The position numbers were made by a program, and so were the translations under genes. The notes beneath the pieces are model-generated. The model made no database searches and had not been told where the DNA came from. It worked only from the letters and a program-made list of their open reading frames with translations. From assembly GCF_964275005.1 (NCBI RefSeq), contig NC_092688.1:24144940-24208939 (forward strand): DNA of 64,000 nucleotides, written 5' to 3'. This document shows positions 11,866 through 23,758 of the stretch, piece after piece (position 1 is the stretch's first letter; every line of letters begins with the position of its first letter). The DNA is from Diadema setosum. Taxonomy: Eukaryota > Echinodermata > Echinoidea > Diadematoida > Diadematidae.

Positions 11866-12184
11866 CATCGTAACACATCACAGTCATCTTGAAATTCACA
11901 GGGTATATATATACCAGTATACCGTATAGTTAGCTTCGTCTTATGGCTCAGCGATAAAACGGACGAAGACGGGGAACCGCTTAAAACAAGTGTGCTGAAC
12001 GTTTTGTTTGCTACTTCATCTAATATTTGGAATCCCAGCACTCTGTTATTGAGAGACTCAATTTCAGTGAGAATTCGCCTTCCACTAGGTGCATGTACAA
12101 CCCAACCATCGCCGTTGGTGACGCAGTCTTTGGTACACCACAAATCACGCTCTACAGGTCGTTCCATACAGGTCAGAGATAGAT
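11866..12184 (-). CDS. receptor gene 1, exon 2 (extracellular, CUB-like?)
   Basis: A 319-bp minus-strand exon (acceptor ATCTCACAG, donor G|GTAAGT). It is fully open in the phase set by the signal-peptide exon (phase 1 in, phase 2 out). About 105 residues with cysteines at LSLTC, LWCTKDC, YIPCEF and DDC, and a beta-rich pattern (LTIRYTGIYI). The hydrophobic spacing vaguely resembles a CUB or immunoglobulin-like sandwich, but I recognise no family with certainty. As the first module after the signal peptide it should be the outermost part of the receptor. The sense of the overlapping plus-strand frame is ignored as a shadow. Confidence 0.65.
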
Positions 12185-12189
12185 CTGTG

Positions 12190-12972
12190 AGATAACAAGA
12201 GGACGGAGTGCGTTTTATGTCACATTGCGTCAGAAAACAAATAGTCTCATAATTTCATATTACAAAGTTGGAGTTGGAGTTGGAGTTGGAGAGTGGAATA
12301 ACCTCATTCAGTAATTTGTGTGTTCCCTGACAGTTACAGATGAACATATTTCCCTGTCTTATTTGTTTTTGAATATTCATTTTTCATTCGAGAGGGTTGT
12401 AAAGGTACAGACAGCCAGTCAATTAACCCGCTAAATTTTAGGTTAATCACATAAGCATTCACTATCAAAACCACATTGAGTTTTGATTTACACAAAGTAA
12501 ATGATGACGCAATGCACATTGATGAACGCGTAAATTATTTGGAGTTTCTTTTCGGAAAACAAACGTTTTATGTTGCTTTTCCTCTATAAGCATTGTAAAC
12601 TTTTGTCAGTTTTGAGATATAGAGTCATATATTATGACACATATTGTACTAAGTAAGCTACAGTAAACGGGGCGACAATTAAACTCTTAGAAATCCCTGC
12701 TTTTTTACGAAAATCAAGAAGTTATGTCAGAAATGCATGTGCAGATTTCATATCACGAAAGCATTAGGTAACCATCGTTATCATAATCGATATCAAGAAA
12801 TCGTCCCAACAGGTGTAAGTAGAGTTTGTAAATATACCACTTATTGCCACAAAAGACGTGCAACGATTTATGCACATTAGAACATGACAGTACTTGTAAC
12901 GACCGTAATAATGATGTTGAGAATAAAATAAACTGGGTGGACAATGATAAGAAAGAAAAAAAAAATACGTAC
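12190..12972. other. gene 1 intron 1
   Basis: Intron with no recognised content except a short GGAGTT tandem near 12270-12290. Confidence 0.55.
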
Positions 12973-13045
12973 AATTTTCAGCTGCCAAAGCGAGAGACGG
13001 ATAGCTATAGATGAAACTAGCAAATAACAATGCTAGGGCCGCCAT
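12973..13045 (-). CDS. receptor gene 1, signal-peptide exon
   Basis: The start codon at 13045 opens a 24-residue leader beginning MAALALLFASFIYSYPS and ending LALAAEN. The hydrophobic core and small residues before the cut (ALAA) are typical of a secretory signal peptide. The exon ends at AAAATT|GTACGT in phase 1, which matches the phase-1 acceptor of exon 2, and the junction codon is Tyr. This is the best-supported start of gene 1. The upstream region (13046 onward) has no convincing TATA box. Confidence 0.75.
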
Positions 13046-14260
13046 TTTTCATTTGGCTTTCGGAACTGCAGCAGTCGTCAACCAACTGTTTAGAAACCAA
13101 GTCCCAGCAATATGCAAGATTTCTCTGAAAGCAAGAAGCCAGACAAAAGTTCTTCCAATATAAAGCATACGCCGAGTCCTGTCTTTTTTACGGATTGATA
13201 AAAGCTGTATGAACCACCTCTTGAGCTGTCATGGAATGGACGATCACACGGATCATGGGGGGGGGGGGAGGGGAGGTGTGACTCATTGCTTGTGCTTTCG
13301 TATATATTATGCAGAAATTTCTTCGAAGCAGATTTGCATAAAGGCCCACTTAGGGCTGTCAGTCATTCCTTGAATGCGTGTGAAAGACATTGCCATTTCT
13401 CAACAAATATTTGACTACTTCAATTTTAGTTTCATATCCGTGTACAAAACTTGGCTTTAAGAACAATGGCAGGGTAGTCCTTAAGGTGCCCCAAGAGTAG
13501 CCACCTATCCTCCATATTTTCATTACAGTAAACTGATATCGTTTTCGGTTTGCCGTAGTAGTTGGATGAGAATCACTTCATTGCTGTGATATTGATGAAG
13601 ATCAGTACATTTTTTTTTTTTTTTAGTAGTGATTAATGGATGAGCAAACTCTGCCTTACCAGGCTGATGCTTACACTTTGCCTTTGATAATTGAGGTTGG
13701 CATTAGGCATTACATCTACGACTAATTGTTATGTCAACGCAGCACAATTATTAATATAATATTCAAGTATGAAAGTCTGTTAAAAATATTTTGTTTGGAC
13801 ATCTTATGTTATTTTCCTGTCCAAGTTTTCGGTAATTGTTACGTTCTGTTGTAAATGTATTATTGATTGATTTTACAAAAGTCCACACCCCGTTAATGTA
13901 TTTTGCCATTTCAGTGAATGAGGCTGTGTATTACACTTATCTGTTACACTTCCCCTTTCTTTAGGACACATTGACATTGCATACTTCTGCAAAAGCTACT
14001 GATGTGTGTGTTTATTTGTAATTGCAGAATTGCATAACTGATTCTAAACTTGTTAGATAAACACTCACTTGAATATCACCACTTTGGTCTCTGGATTACT
14101 AAGTACGATGAAACTGATCAACTGTCATTTATGTTTATAAAATCTATAGTCAGGTGTTAGTTGTTTTTTTTTTTCACTTTGTCTCCCGCTACAAATTAAA
14201 TTTGTTACGATCGCCAGTGCTGATTTTAGATTAACAAACATTTCGGAAAAAAGGAACAGG
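13046..14260. other. region upstream of gene 1
   Basis: Presumed promoter/intergenic DNA. It contains a run of G with one A (13256-13276) and no recognised gene. No core promoter motif can be assigned. Confidence 0.4.
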
Positions 14261-14267
14261 TGGGACT

Positions 14268-14340
14268 TGAACCTGACATACACTGCTTTCCGGGCAGCGA
14301 CACTACCACCAGACTGTCCCTGGTTGCCGTCCGTGACACG
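14268..14340 (-). repeat. tRNA-like segment (tRNA pseudogene or SINE head)
   Basis: Read on the minus strand it has an A-box-like TGGTGGTAGTG, a five-pair anticodon-type stem (GCTGC/GCAGT) with a 7-base loop CCGGAAA, and a B-box-like GGTTCAAGTCC. The base before the would-be anticodon is C, not T, and no clean acceptor stem closes it. It is best read as a decayed tRNA or the head of a SINE. Confidence 0.5.
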
Positions 14341-14464
14341 ATGAACATGGAACAAACAACAGAGCTCCGAAACTCCGACATTATTATGTTAAGTAGTCCA
14401 AAGTGGACAAGGCATATCAAATGGAAAAAAAAAAAAAAAACACACACACACACACGATATTATT

Positions 14465-14540
14465 CAGAAGGTTGAAGATTCAGGTGAGAGTTTCTTCACT
14501 TTTTGAAGTGAAGAATCTCGAGCCTAAACCTTCAACTCTG
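14465..14540. other. imperfect hairpin
   Basis: Two ~35-base arms (starting AGAAGGTTGAAGATTCAGG and ending CCTAAACCTTCAACTCTG) pair imperfectly around a short TTTTTG loop. The inner stem TTCTTCACTT/AAGTGAAGAA is perfect. The size resembles a small-RNA precursor or a tiny foldback element. Nothing shows that it is transcribed. Confidence 0.5.
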
Positions 14541-15049
14541 TGAACAATATCTTTCTTTCATTTAAAATCTACATGTGTATTCCTCTGTGTCACGATGAAG
14601 CGGTTGTCGTTTAGAAACTATCATAGACATCACAACTTAGTGCGGCACAATATCGAAGGGGCTATCAATGAATCACAATTATTGTTTAAACTTTTTAACC
14701 TGTTTATCTAACATGTTTCTTGATCTCTTCCCGTCGTATATGTATATATATATAAATGCAGATGATGTAAACAGTTAGTAAAGGTACATTTCTCTCTCTG
14801 GGATCATTTTATAATCATCGCATCATGTGTTTTACAAGCTTTGCCTTTGTCAAGAGGCTTGCCGTACAGAAACAAAATGGCGAACATTGAAATCTCCCTT
14901 ACCTATGGTAAAATATTTTGTTGCATATCAGTCACGACTGAAAAATTAACTCAACAAAATCTGCAATTTATTATAGGTTTATTAGCATGTCATGATGGAT
15001 ACACAAAATTTGTTGTCCATCAGTGAGCTTGATAGAGTCCTCCGAAAGA

Positions 15050-15500
15050 GGGGTTAAAGGCATAATTTACCACTTGCAGATGAAACAAAAACCCAGCAAT
15101 CAGTGCTTCAATGTAGTTCTAAAATGTGAGTTAGGGATAGAAACAACCAATGAAAAAATTGGAACCAGTATAAGCGATGTTAAGTATTGTTAAATATGCA
15201 AAATGTGAACAATGGTTACAATACAGATGGTCGGAGACTAAACCGTCTATAGTTATGCTTTAATGAGAAAAATGATTATATCTCCTTATATTTGGGGCTT
15301 TATTGCAAAACAAAAAATGTCTTAAGGTAGGATGTTTTGTGGCACAACCTACCTGCACATATGCATCAAACGTGATATCTTGAACATTAAATTGCTCCCA
15401 AAGGTGAAAGGAATTTTAAGTACCAAGCTCGAAAGCCCCCACCCCCTTAATTAATCTTATGCACAGTTGTTTTCCGGTTAGTTGGACAACGATCCTAGAG
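15050..15500 (+). repeat. dispersed repeat shared with 22730-23290
   Basis: Shares blocks such as 'cagatgaaacaa', 'aaaatgtgagttaggga', 'gaaac.accaa' and 'cctactcatatgcatcaaa'/'cctgcacatatgcatcaaacgtgat' with 22730-23040. In both places it adjoins a TGTGACC-family element, so it may be a longer version of that family's interior. Confidence 0.55.
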
Positions 15501-15585
15501 TAGCATGAAAAATGAAATCTAATCTATGTTTATTGCAAATACTAGTCTTCCGCCTTTAGAATCGTTATTAAAACTCAAAGTCGTT

Positions 15586-15588
15586 GGG

Positions 15589-15633
<45 letters not shown>
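15586..15633. repeat. (GTT)n microsatellite
   Basis: About 15 nearly perfect GTT units. Confidence 0.95.
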
Positions 15634-15636
<3 letters not shown>

Positions 15637-15795
15637 TAATTTAGATGCCTGTAACATGTAGGACTACACTAAAAATTTGTTGGCAGTTGACAGTTACAGT
15701 TCACTGCAGAGGGCTTAAACCCATGGACAGAAGGCCCCTCTTTGTACTCCTACTTTGCCATCCCCATGCACCTGCTTGGCCATTACTGAGTATCA

Positions 15796-16464
15796 TGTAT
15801 CTGCACTACAAAACAAACAAAGAGTCGCAAGACATGGATTTTTAGTTAAGAGCATATCGTGAAAGAGCAGACTTCAAGCTTTAAAATGATGTATAACTCA
15901 AATCAAATGGACTCTCCTGACCTATCTAAATATTGGAAAGAAAGCGCACATTCCAGAAAAGTGTGAAGTGAGAAAAGAGGCTCTGAAGCACAGGGTCTAT
16001 GCAAGCGTTTAATCTTCATCAAGCCGTGCTACCTGTGCAATAAATGAGACAAAGAACAGGTTTGAAACACCGGTTTAACAACAATGAAGGGATTATATGA
16101 TTGAGCTGAAATTGGGCATGTTCTATCAACATATTCTTTCCATAATAAATGCCAACTTTCACAGCAGTAGTATCATCCTTTCTAAAGTTACTAGAGTTGA
16201 AAGTGAAGAGTGTGTACACGGTTTTTAAAGAAATGAAAGGGGGACTCTAAAGACACACCTTATCACACTATTCTAAAAAAAAAAAAAAAAAACACTTTCC
16301 TGTTCATTTAATGATCTCAAACTTTAGCATAATGTAGAAGAAGACTTGCTCTTTGAGATATATAAAAGCCAAGACTGACCATATTGACCTTTTTCACCTA
16401 TTTTTAGTCCTCACACAAATTCAGTGCGTGCGACTCTTTGTTCGTTTTGTGGTGCATGGTCACA
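15796..16464 (-). mobile_element. TGTGACC-family TIR element, inverted copy
   Basis: Aligns in reverse to 16848-17545. The left end (TGTATCTGCACTACAAAAC) is worn. The right end reads GTTTTGTGGTGCATGGTCACA. Open frames inside are not conserved between copies, so it is non-autonomous. Confidence 0.8.
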
Positions 16465-16847
16465 TTATGATAATAATCACACCGTCCTTCCTCTCCTGTG
16501 AAAAGGGGATGGGTGGATTCATAATGATTTTATATCAAACTCCAGGATGAACAGGGGGAAAATGGTAAAGTCTGACTCTGGTTATGCTTATAACTTTGTG
16601 TTTTAGTAGTGTTGGAGAGTAGGTATATATCACATCATTACATGTCGACGATTATATACGGCTCAAATGCACACTAATATCACACTAATAGTAATACTTG
16701 TTTCTGCGGCCCTCTGGTCATCTGTATATTTTTATTTGTACGAGTGCCTTCTCAGTATTTCAGCTGGATTTGTTCGTTCAGTTTTACGAAAGTTATATTG
16801 TATCTTTATTCTCATTACTTAATTTCTGTTCCTGCATTCAGTTTATA

Positions 16848-17545
16848 TGTGACCGTGCACCTCAAAACGAACATAAAGTTGCACACACTAATTTTGCGTG
16901 AGGACTGAAAATAAGTGAAATGGGTCAACCTAGCCGAAGTTGACTTTTTCATATTTTCTGAAAGAGCGGGTCTTCTTTTACATTATGCCAAAATTTGGTA
17001 TCATAAAACGGGCAGGAAAGTGTGTGTTTTTTTTTTTGTGCAGTTTATCTCGAACATTTTTGGTAGAATAGTGTGATTAGGTGTGTCTTTAGAATCCCTT
17101 TTTCATTTCTAAAAAACCTTGTCCACACTCTTCACTTTCAACTTTAATAACTTTTAAAAGGATAGTGCTACTGCTTTGAAAGTTGGCATTAATTATGGAC
17201 AGAATGTGTTAATGAGGCATGCTTAATTTCAGTTTAATCTGATAATTCCTTCATTGTTGTTACTCTGGTGGTTTACTTCCTGTTTTTTGTCCCATTCATC
17301 GCACAGCCAGCACGGTTTGGTAAAGATTAAGCGCTTGAATAGACACTGTACTTCAGAGCCTCTTTTCTCAGTTCACACTTTTCCTGAGTTTGTGCTTTCT
17401 TTCCAATATTTAGATAGGTTAGGAGAGTCCATTTGATTTGAGTTATGTATCATTTTAAAGCTTAAAGTCTGCTCTTTCAGAATATGGTCTTAACTAAAAA
17501 TTCATGTCTGGCGACTGTTTGTTTGTTTTGAGGTGCAGGGTCACA
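16848..17545 (+). mobile_element. TGTGACC-family TIR element, complete copy
   Basis: Starts TGTGACCGTGCACCTCAAAA and ends GTTTTGAGGTGCAGGGTCACA, giving ~30-bp imperfect terminal inverted repeats with TA on both sides, as for a TA-duplicating (Tc1/mariner-like) non-autonomous element. About 698 bp. The 15.8-16.46 kb inverted copy lies only 384 bp away, so the pair could form a large hairpin. No transposase reading frame. Confidence 0.85.
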
Positions 17546-17549
17546 TATA

Positions 17550-19330
17550 GTACGGTGCATGCGAGTTTACCACGCACCACAAACATATCACTACAGGTAC
17601 ACAGTATGCATAGGTCCATCCATATCTTTCTGCATAAAGCGGTCAGGCGTAAGCTGTCGTTGCGTATTAAAATTTACCGTACTATTATCGTCGACGGACC
17701 CATTTGTGATTTTTTTTTTTTTGTAAAGTAATGCAATTTTCGGCGTGTCTCTGTGGAGGATTAATTTCCCAAAGATCTATTCTTCACAGGCAAGTTCACT
17801 CTATTTCTATCATCAAATCGGTACGCAAAGTTTTTTTTTTTTTTTATTGTACCGTAAATGTTTGCTTTTCGGTGCAGGAATGTTCATAACAATACTATTT
17901 CAAACACGTTCATCACAACTGATCACAACAATCTGCTCTGCTCGAGGAAATTGCCTAGCATGCAAAATTCAGGGTCATATAATATGTGTTTCGTACCGGA
18001 ATAATAGTGCTGGTCTTGGAAATGACTATCAGGTTGCTTTCCTCAATTTCTACATTATTTTTTTTTTTATATAGATTTTACTGATATTTGCTTTCATAAG
18101 AGACCTGCATAATATTGACGTTTCTTATGGTCCATAATGTGGTTTGTGTTCACACATCTTCCTCAGTCATCTGCTTGTAAATGCGTCCAAGGTGATTTAT
18201 CGTCGGGATACTTGCAAAAATGAGTGGGTCCTTTTCTGTCTGCCTTCACTCCTTTTAAGCATTACTATATAAATGGGAGTCTATCAATATCCCACTTCAG
18301 GTACCGGTACATCGGCCTGATACGAATGTATCTACGAGCAAACGCCACTGCCATATTAAAAAAAAAAAAAGTGAGCAGTAGGAATCTCTCCTGTGTCTCT
18401 GAAATGTGTGTTACAAGCTGCTAGAGCACATCTTAACTAGTACTATGAATCACATTGATAATTACTTAATTTTCTCCATTTTGTGATTGATCATCTCCGT
18501 TAAATTGGATTTTAACTGAACCTACATAATCACCAATACAGCCATTCCATTGTGACTCGCGTGACATGTATACAAAATTTTAACTTGTTATGGTTGAGTA
18601 CTTAAAAAATATATTTTGCAGACCTATTTGTTTTACATTATTTTAATCAAGGTATTGACCCTTCACATTGATTCATAGAAATCTAAGACGTTTTTGTTAG
18701 AGATACTTCACTTTTTTGTTGTTACTCGCGTGACGCCACACTATTGAAGATTTCTGACGTTGCTGAACTTGACTGGATTTTCGTAAGAAAGTACTTGTCC
18801 TATGTACACAAATTTTTCTGCATTCAATTTTGAGACATAAAGCAATAGGAAGTCAAAATTTCATCATCCCTTGACTTTTCATTTTAACTCAATTGGCATA
18901 TAAATATGTGACTCGCGTGACACGTGAGTGTCATGACACGTGAGTGTGACAAGCGTGATAAGCGTCATTCAGGACCAAATGTTGAGCCAATTATACTGAT
19001 TTCATTGAGTAAAATGACCTAAATGTTCAACCTAAAATGTTACTTATGGTAAGTTTCATCACATGTATCTTCAAAACAAAGATCATCTAATTCCAATCTC
19101 TGATGGGATCATGGGCGCTCATAGAACATGTAATACATAAAACATCCAGCAAATAACCTCTTTTCTCCCCATTCAAATCAAAGAATTCTGGGAAAACAGC
19201 CTTTCTCAACTGATTTCCTTTTTCTTTCATATTTACTGTAATTGTATTAACAAGTCTTCTATTCAAAATAATCAAAATAAAACTGTCCTTACATTAACTT
19301 GCATATTTGCTTGTGAATTTGTATTGATCC
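17550..19330. other. intergenic; TGACTCGCGTGAC motifs
   Basis: No gene is recognised. Three copies of GTGACTCGCGTGACA or a near variant occur at 18552, 18721 and 18908, with two more at 21439 and 21472. Confidence 0.5.
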
Positions 19331-19336
19331 ATTTAA

Positions 19337-19693
19337 AGGGGAAGGCTAGTAACTGATCAGTGGGAATCAGTGGAAATGCTGGGGGATGATTGTTCCAATC
19401 CTTATGGGATTCATTCAAGAGTTCATTGTATATCTATTGTTGTGTGAAAATGATTTGCTTCAGAACGGTCTCATATTCAAGTAATGTGCATATTAATGCT
19501 CCGTCACTGACCAGGGACGCTTACCTGGAAGCATTAAACTGCACATTACTTGAATATGAGACCATTCTGAAGGAAATCATTTTCACACAACAATAGATAT
19601 ACAATGAACTCTTGAATGAATCCCATAAGGATTGGAACAATCATCCCCCAGCATTTCCACTGATTCCCACTGATCAGTTACTAGCCTTCCCCT
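19337..19693. mobile_element. foldback element flanked by TTAA
   Basis: Long inverted arms (AGGGGAAGGCTAGTAACTGA ... matching reverse at the right) run almost to the centre near 19505-19530. TTAA lies immediately outside both ends (19333-19336 and 19694-19697), suggesting a TTAA target-site duplication as for piggyBac or Kolobok-type elements. 357 bp. No transposase. Overlapping open frames are a by-product of the inverted repeat. Confidence 0.85.
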
Positions 19694-20463
19694 TTAAGCT
19701 GTTTTCGAAACTAGAAAGTTAGTTTCATGCACAAAGAATCCTCAGCCCTTCTTATAATGAATAATGCTCACATATTATATTTTTCTTTCTTATCTAAATT
19801 TAGAATTATTGACTCGGATATGAAGAATGATCACCATATTTTGTTTCTTTGTATAGTAAACTATGCATGATATAAACACTTAAGATAATTCAATTTTCTT
19901 TGCCAGAGTGTTTTTCTGTAGTTTGAATAAGTTTGTCACTGCTTAGTTTGTTGGGGCCGTTTCATTTATTTTTAAAATCTTTTTTAAACGACTCAATCTC
20001 TTCATTCATGAACTTTCACTAAGTGTCCTATTGTTGACAAGATATGGCTGCTGTACTTTGCATATTACGATGTCTGATGCAGGCTGCCACAGCGCTTTTG
20101 TCCAGCCAGTGAAACAAATTTCCTTTTTTTTTTCCGTCTACGTGACTATTGAAAGGTAATCCTCGCTTCTGACCACTTGGGAAGCTTGTGCCATTTTAGA
20201 TGCTGTGGGATGCTTCCTTCTGAAGGCAACTTATTGACTTATTGACTTTTGGGCCTGCAATTGTAGTGTTTGTGCTGTGGATAGTATCCTCATTTCCACC
20301 ATCACCATTATTGGATAGATCACCACTGGTTCTCTGAGAAGTGAACCTTTTTGCGATAAGCTATTCACTCTTTGAAGGTGATATATTGTATTGATGATTA
20401 AGAGGTACTGCTACTCCAAAGATGCCAGGCAGGTACAAACCCTCAGAACAATCTTGAACTTAC

Positions 20464-20808
20464 CTTTCTTGTGAGGAGTGTTACAGGAACGATTAAAAAA
20501 AATTACAGCAAAACAAAATTCCTCAGCAGTCGAGATAGAGCACACACGTTTATGATTTTCACATAACCAAATCTTTGCCACTCCAGGTTTGCTCCAGTGC
20601 ACCAACTGGACCCTCCCCGTGACTTATAGTGCCCAACTTTCACTCTACATTGTAAGCCAGTGTTGTGTTTCTCACCCGCATAGGTAAGGCACTGATATCT
20701 ATTCTTGAATGGGCTTGCAGGACCAGCTGACCATATTTTGACCATCACTGCTGACCAATGACAGAAGCTCATCAACAAAAAAACTACAACACAATACTGT
20801 TTTGCCAT
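20464..20808 (-). CDS. candidate small secreted Cys-containing protein, first exon
   Basis: The start codon at 20808 sits in a good context (GACCATGG). It opens with a hydrophobic leader (AKQYCVVVFLLMSFCHWSAV) and then a polar segment with spaced cysteines (YQCLTYAG, GLQCRVK, SSWCTG). The straight reading stops after 101 residues at 20503. A second frame (from 20605 down) continues with VCSISTAEEFC and NRSCN to a strong donor G|GTAAGT at 20464. Either the product is the 101-residue peptide, or a one-base slip has broken a longer exon. An internal donor-like GG|GTGAGA also exists after LTYAG. I do not recognise the family. Confidence 0.45.
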
Positions 20809-20859
20809 GGTCCATTAAAAATTAGGCCTACTCGCTGATGATGACATGTGATAATTTTC

Positions 20860-20970
20860 TCCCTGGGCCACGTTACTGACATGTAATGTGGCCAATGACA
20901 TGTGTACTCTGTACTATGTTTTGATTTTCGTTGACTGGAAATAAACTATGATTGATTGATTGATTGATAT
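20860..20970 (+). mobile_element. LINE 3' tail fragment
   Basis: Ends 'tggaaataaactatgattgattgattgattgat', an (ATTG)n-tailed 3' terminus of the kind seen on 5'-truncated non-LTR elements here. No coding part. Confidence 0.45.
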
Positions 20971-22230
20971 AGAGACCTTATTTGCACCTGATTTCAAATA
21001 GCAGATTGGACTTCATCTTAATAGGAGCATGAATGATTCTCAGCAAAGTCGATTTGGAGGACAGCAAAATCTGAGGGAAGACATAAAGCCATTTTCTTGT
21101 CATCTTCATAGCTTGCTGATTGTTGCCACTTTATGAAGTGCATGTTCCATAAGAACTTCACAGAACTGGAGCTTCATTCATACTGATGCATTATATTTTC
21201 TTGTTGATGAGGCGGCCACCAATTTCCCACCATTTCTTCTATTGACCAACCCAACGGAAGTTGACTAGTTAGCTATACATTACTTATTATAAGAATTTAT
21301 CTATTTATACCAAATAACGTAAAACATTAACCTTTATTGGGATAATTGAACATTGTAAATGATTTAGTTTCATGGCAGAATTTATTTTGAAAAAAAAAAT
21401 CTCAATCATTCTCTATAATTTTCACAAACTTGTAAACTGTGACTCGCGTGACAACCCTAAGAAATCTTTGCGTGACTCGCGTGACATTATTGTTCTGGTG
21501 TTTTTCACGATGAAGGGGTTAACAAATGGAAGCCTTGTTTCCTGGTATGATTGAGGACTCTAAGGTCCTCATTATATATCAACTACAGTTCATACAATCT
21601 ATTACTTTTCAAGTAATCTGAAATTTAGACATATTTTTGTGGCACATTTGAGGGTGTTTTTTTCAATCTAAAATATTGTCAAGCTCATTACATATAAATG
21701 AACAAACCAATTTGATGTGGTAAAATGGGTATAAAATACGACCTTATGTGAAGAAAACATTGTGAATGTACAGATAATAGAAAATGTCTTGAATAGTGAA
21801 ATTTAAAGAAGTACTAAAGAGGCATATTTTTGTAGCTCGGCTATTTGAACGTGAAAAGCAGTGAAAAATCTGATTCAAACCCTTTGAACATATACCTGAC
21901 CAAAATTAAATCATCTTTCTTAATTGGTTGAACTTGAAATTTTAAGGTCCTGGTGTCTAGTTACATGGAATGGCTGAGTAGATAATCTTTAGGCGATGGC
22001 TAGAGCAGGTAGAGGGTAGAGTTTAAGAATCATTCATGGCAAGAAGCTCTCACTCAAGCTATAAAACTATTACTTACGCCATAAGTTGGACAAAAAAAAA
22101 ATAGCATTAAAGTCTTTGAAAGCTCGACAATTTAACACTCCTCTAGTAACTCTTGTACCAGACTAAAGTCGGGGTTTTCTCGGTGATATTGTCAGCGACT
22201 TGTATTATTTGACGTCATGGGTCACATAGA
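20970..22230. other. intergenic, no gene seen
   Basis: AT-rich sequence with two GTGACTCGCGTGACA motifs (21439 and 21472). No domain-bearing frame on either strand. Confidence 0.5.
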
Positions 22231-22233
22231 TTA

Positions 22234-23450
22234 TGTGAACGTGCATCACAAAACCAACAAAAAGTAGCACAACTTGATTGTCAACTTGTCAACAGAGTCA
22301 ATTTTGAGTTTTCACGTTTGCTGTAAAAAAAAAATAATACATTTTATTATACACTATTTTGAAGTTCGGGATCATAAAAAAGGATGAAAAATTTGTTTTT
22401 CAGCAGATTTTTTTTTCTACAACCACCATTTACTTTTAAGGTGTGATAACGTATGTCTTAGGGGCCCCTTTTCATTTTTAAACAAACATCTTTTATACAC
22501 TGTTTACTTTAATTGAAAAAAAAAATACTTTTGAAAAAGTAATAATACTGCTTTGATTGTCAGTATCAAATAATTGGACAGAATGTATTAATGTTAATAG
22601 AGCGTGCTTAATTTTAGCTTGATCTAATAATCCCTTCATTATTGTTGACATGGTAGTTCAAATCCCGTTTTTGTCCCATTCATTAATGGTTATCACTGCT
22701 TGGTAAAGATTAAAAGCAGTATTCATCATTTCCAGATGAAACAAGCCCCCAGCATTATTAGGCCTAATTTAGTTTTAAAATGTGAGTTAGGGACAGAAAC
22801 GACCAAAGTAAAAATGTTTATCAGTATCATCAATTCCAAATTTTGTTATCATATAGAATTTGAAAGATAGTTGTAATATCTTTTTTTCCAGAATAAATCA
22901 ACTATGTATAGAGCTATGGTTTGTCTAGAAAAGTAGTGATATCTCTTCACATTTTAGAATTTCTTGCATTTTTTTTTTTCATAGGGCAAGAGGTTTTGAG
23001 ATACAACTGACCTACTCATATGCATCAAATGTGATAACATATTTTGAATCACTTCAGATTTCAATGACAGAAACATTAAATTTTCGTATCTTTTTTAAAC
23101 GATCAATGGAGCATTGTGAGATTATGACATGGTTAGCTCACTCGTTTGCATATTCCTATCCGATGTACAAGAACTGTTTTGCAGAAATTAGCAAAACCTC
23201 CAAATGTCATAACTTCCTTATTTTTCTTCCAATTTAGGTCAAACTTTTGCCGCTGTACGTGTAAGATTTTACTCTTTTTTTTTTCAGACTAACCTATATA
23301 TTGTCTAGATTTCCCGTTGAAGGGCTTGAATAGACCCTGTACTTTCATGACTTCAGTACCTCTTTTCTGAATTCATACTTTTCCAGAGTGTTTGATTCTT
23401 TCCAACATTTAGATTTTTAGGTTCAGGAGAGTCCATAGTCTGCTCTTCTT
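22234..23450 (+). mobile_element. decayed TGTGACC-family element with internal insertion
   Basis: Left end TGTGAACGTGCATCACAAAA at 22234. The family text runs to about 22715, is interrupted by the repeat shared with 15050-15500, then resumes near 23310 ('gaatagaccctgtact', 'ggagagtccat') and fades by 23450. Confidence 0.65.
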
Positions 23451-23663
23451 CGTAGATAACATAAGCAAACTACTTTGTATTCATAGTCATGTACTGACAT
23501 TGAAGAAAAGAGTTCATGATTATGTATTTGATATAGACCATTTTGAGCACTAACCTTGTATATTAAAGTTATTTACTTGAGAACACTGATATTTGTTGTA
23601 ACCATGGGAATGCACTTGGACCACACGATTTGTAGCCGTACTGACACACTGACACACTAATGC

Positions 23664-23740
23664 TTGTTTGTTTGTTTGTTTGTTTGTTTGTGTTTGTGTT
23701 TTTGTTTTTGTTTGTTTGTTTTTTTTTTTGTTTTTTTTTT
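23664..23740. repeat. (GTTT)n followed by T- and G-runs
   Basis: A GTTT tetranucleotide tract passing into T8-T9 runs and ending in a run of about 10 G. Confidence 0.9.
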
Positions 23741-23758
23741 GGGGGGGGGGTTCCTTAA

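Noticed and set aside
14268..14340. Functional tRNA gene
   Set aside because: Anticodon-loop position 33 is not T and there is no proper acceptor stem. Treated as a pseudogene or SINE head.
18552..21486. CRISPR-like array of the GTGACTCGCGTGACA word
   Set aside because: Spacing is irregular (34 to 2500 bases) and the genome is eukaryotic.
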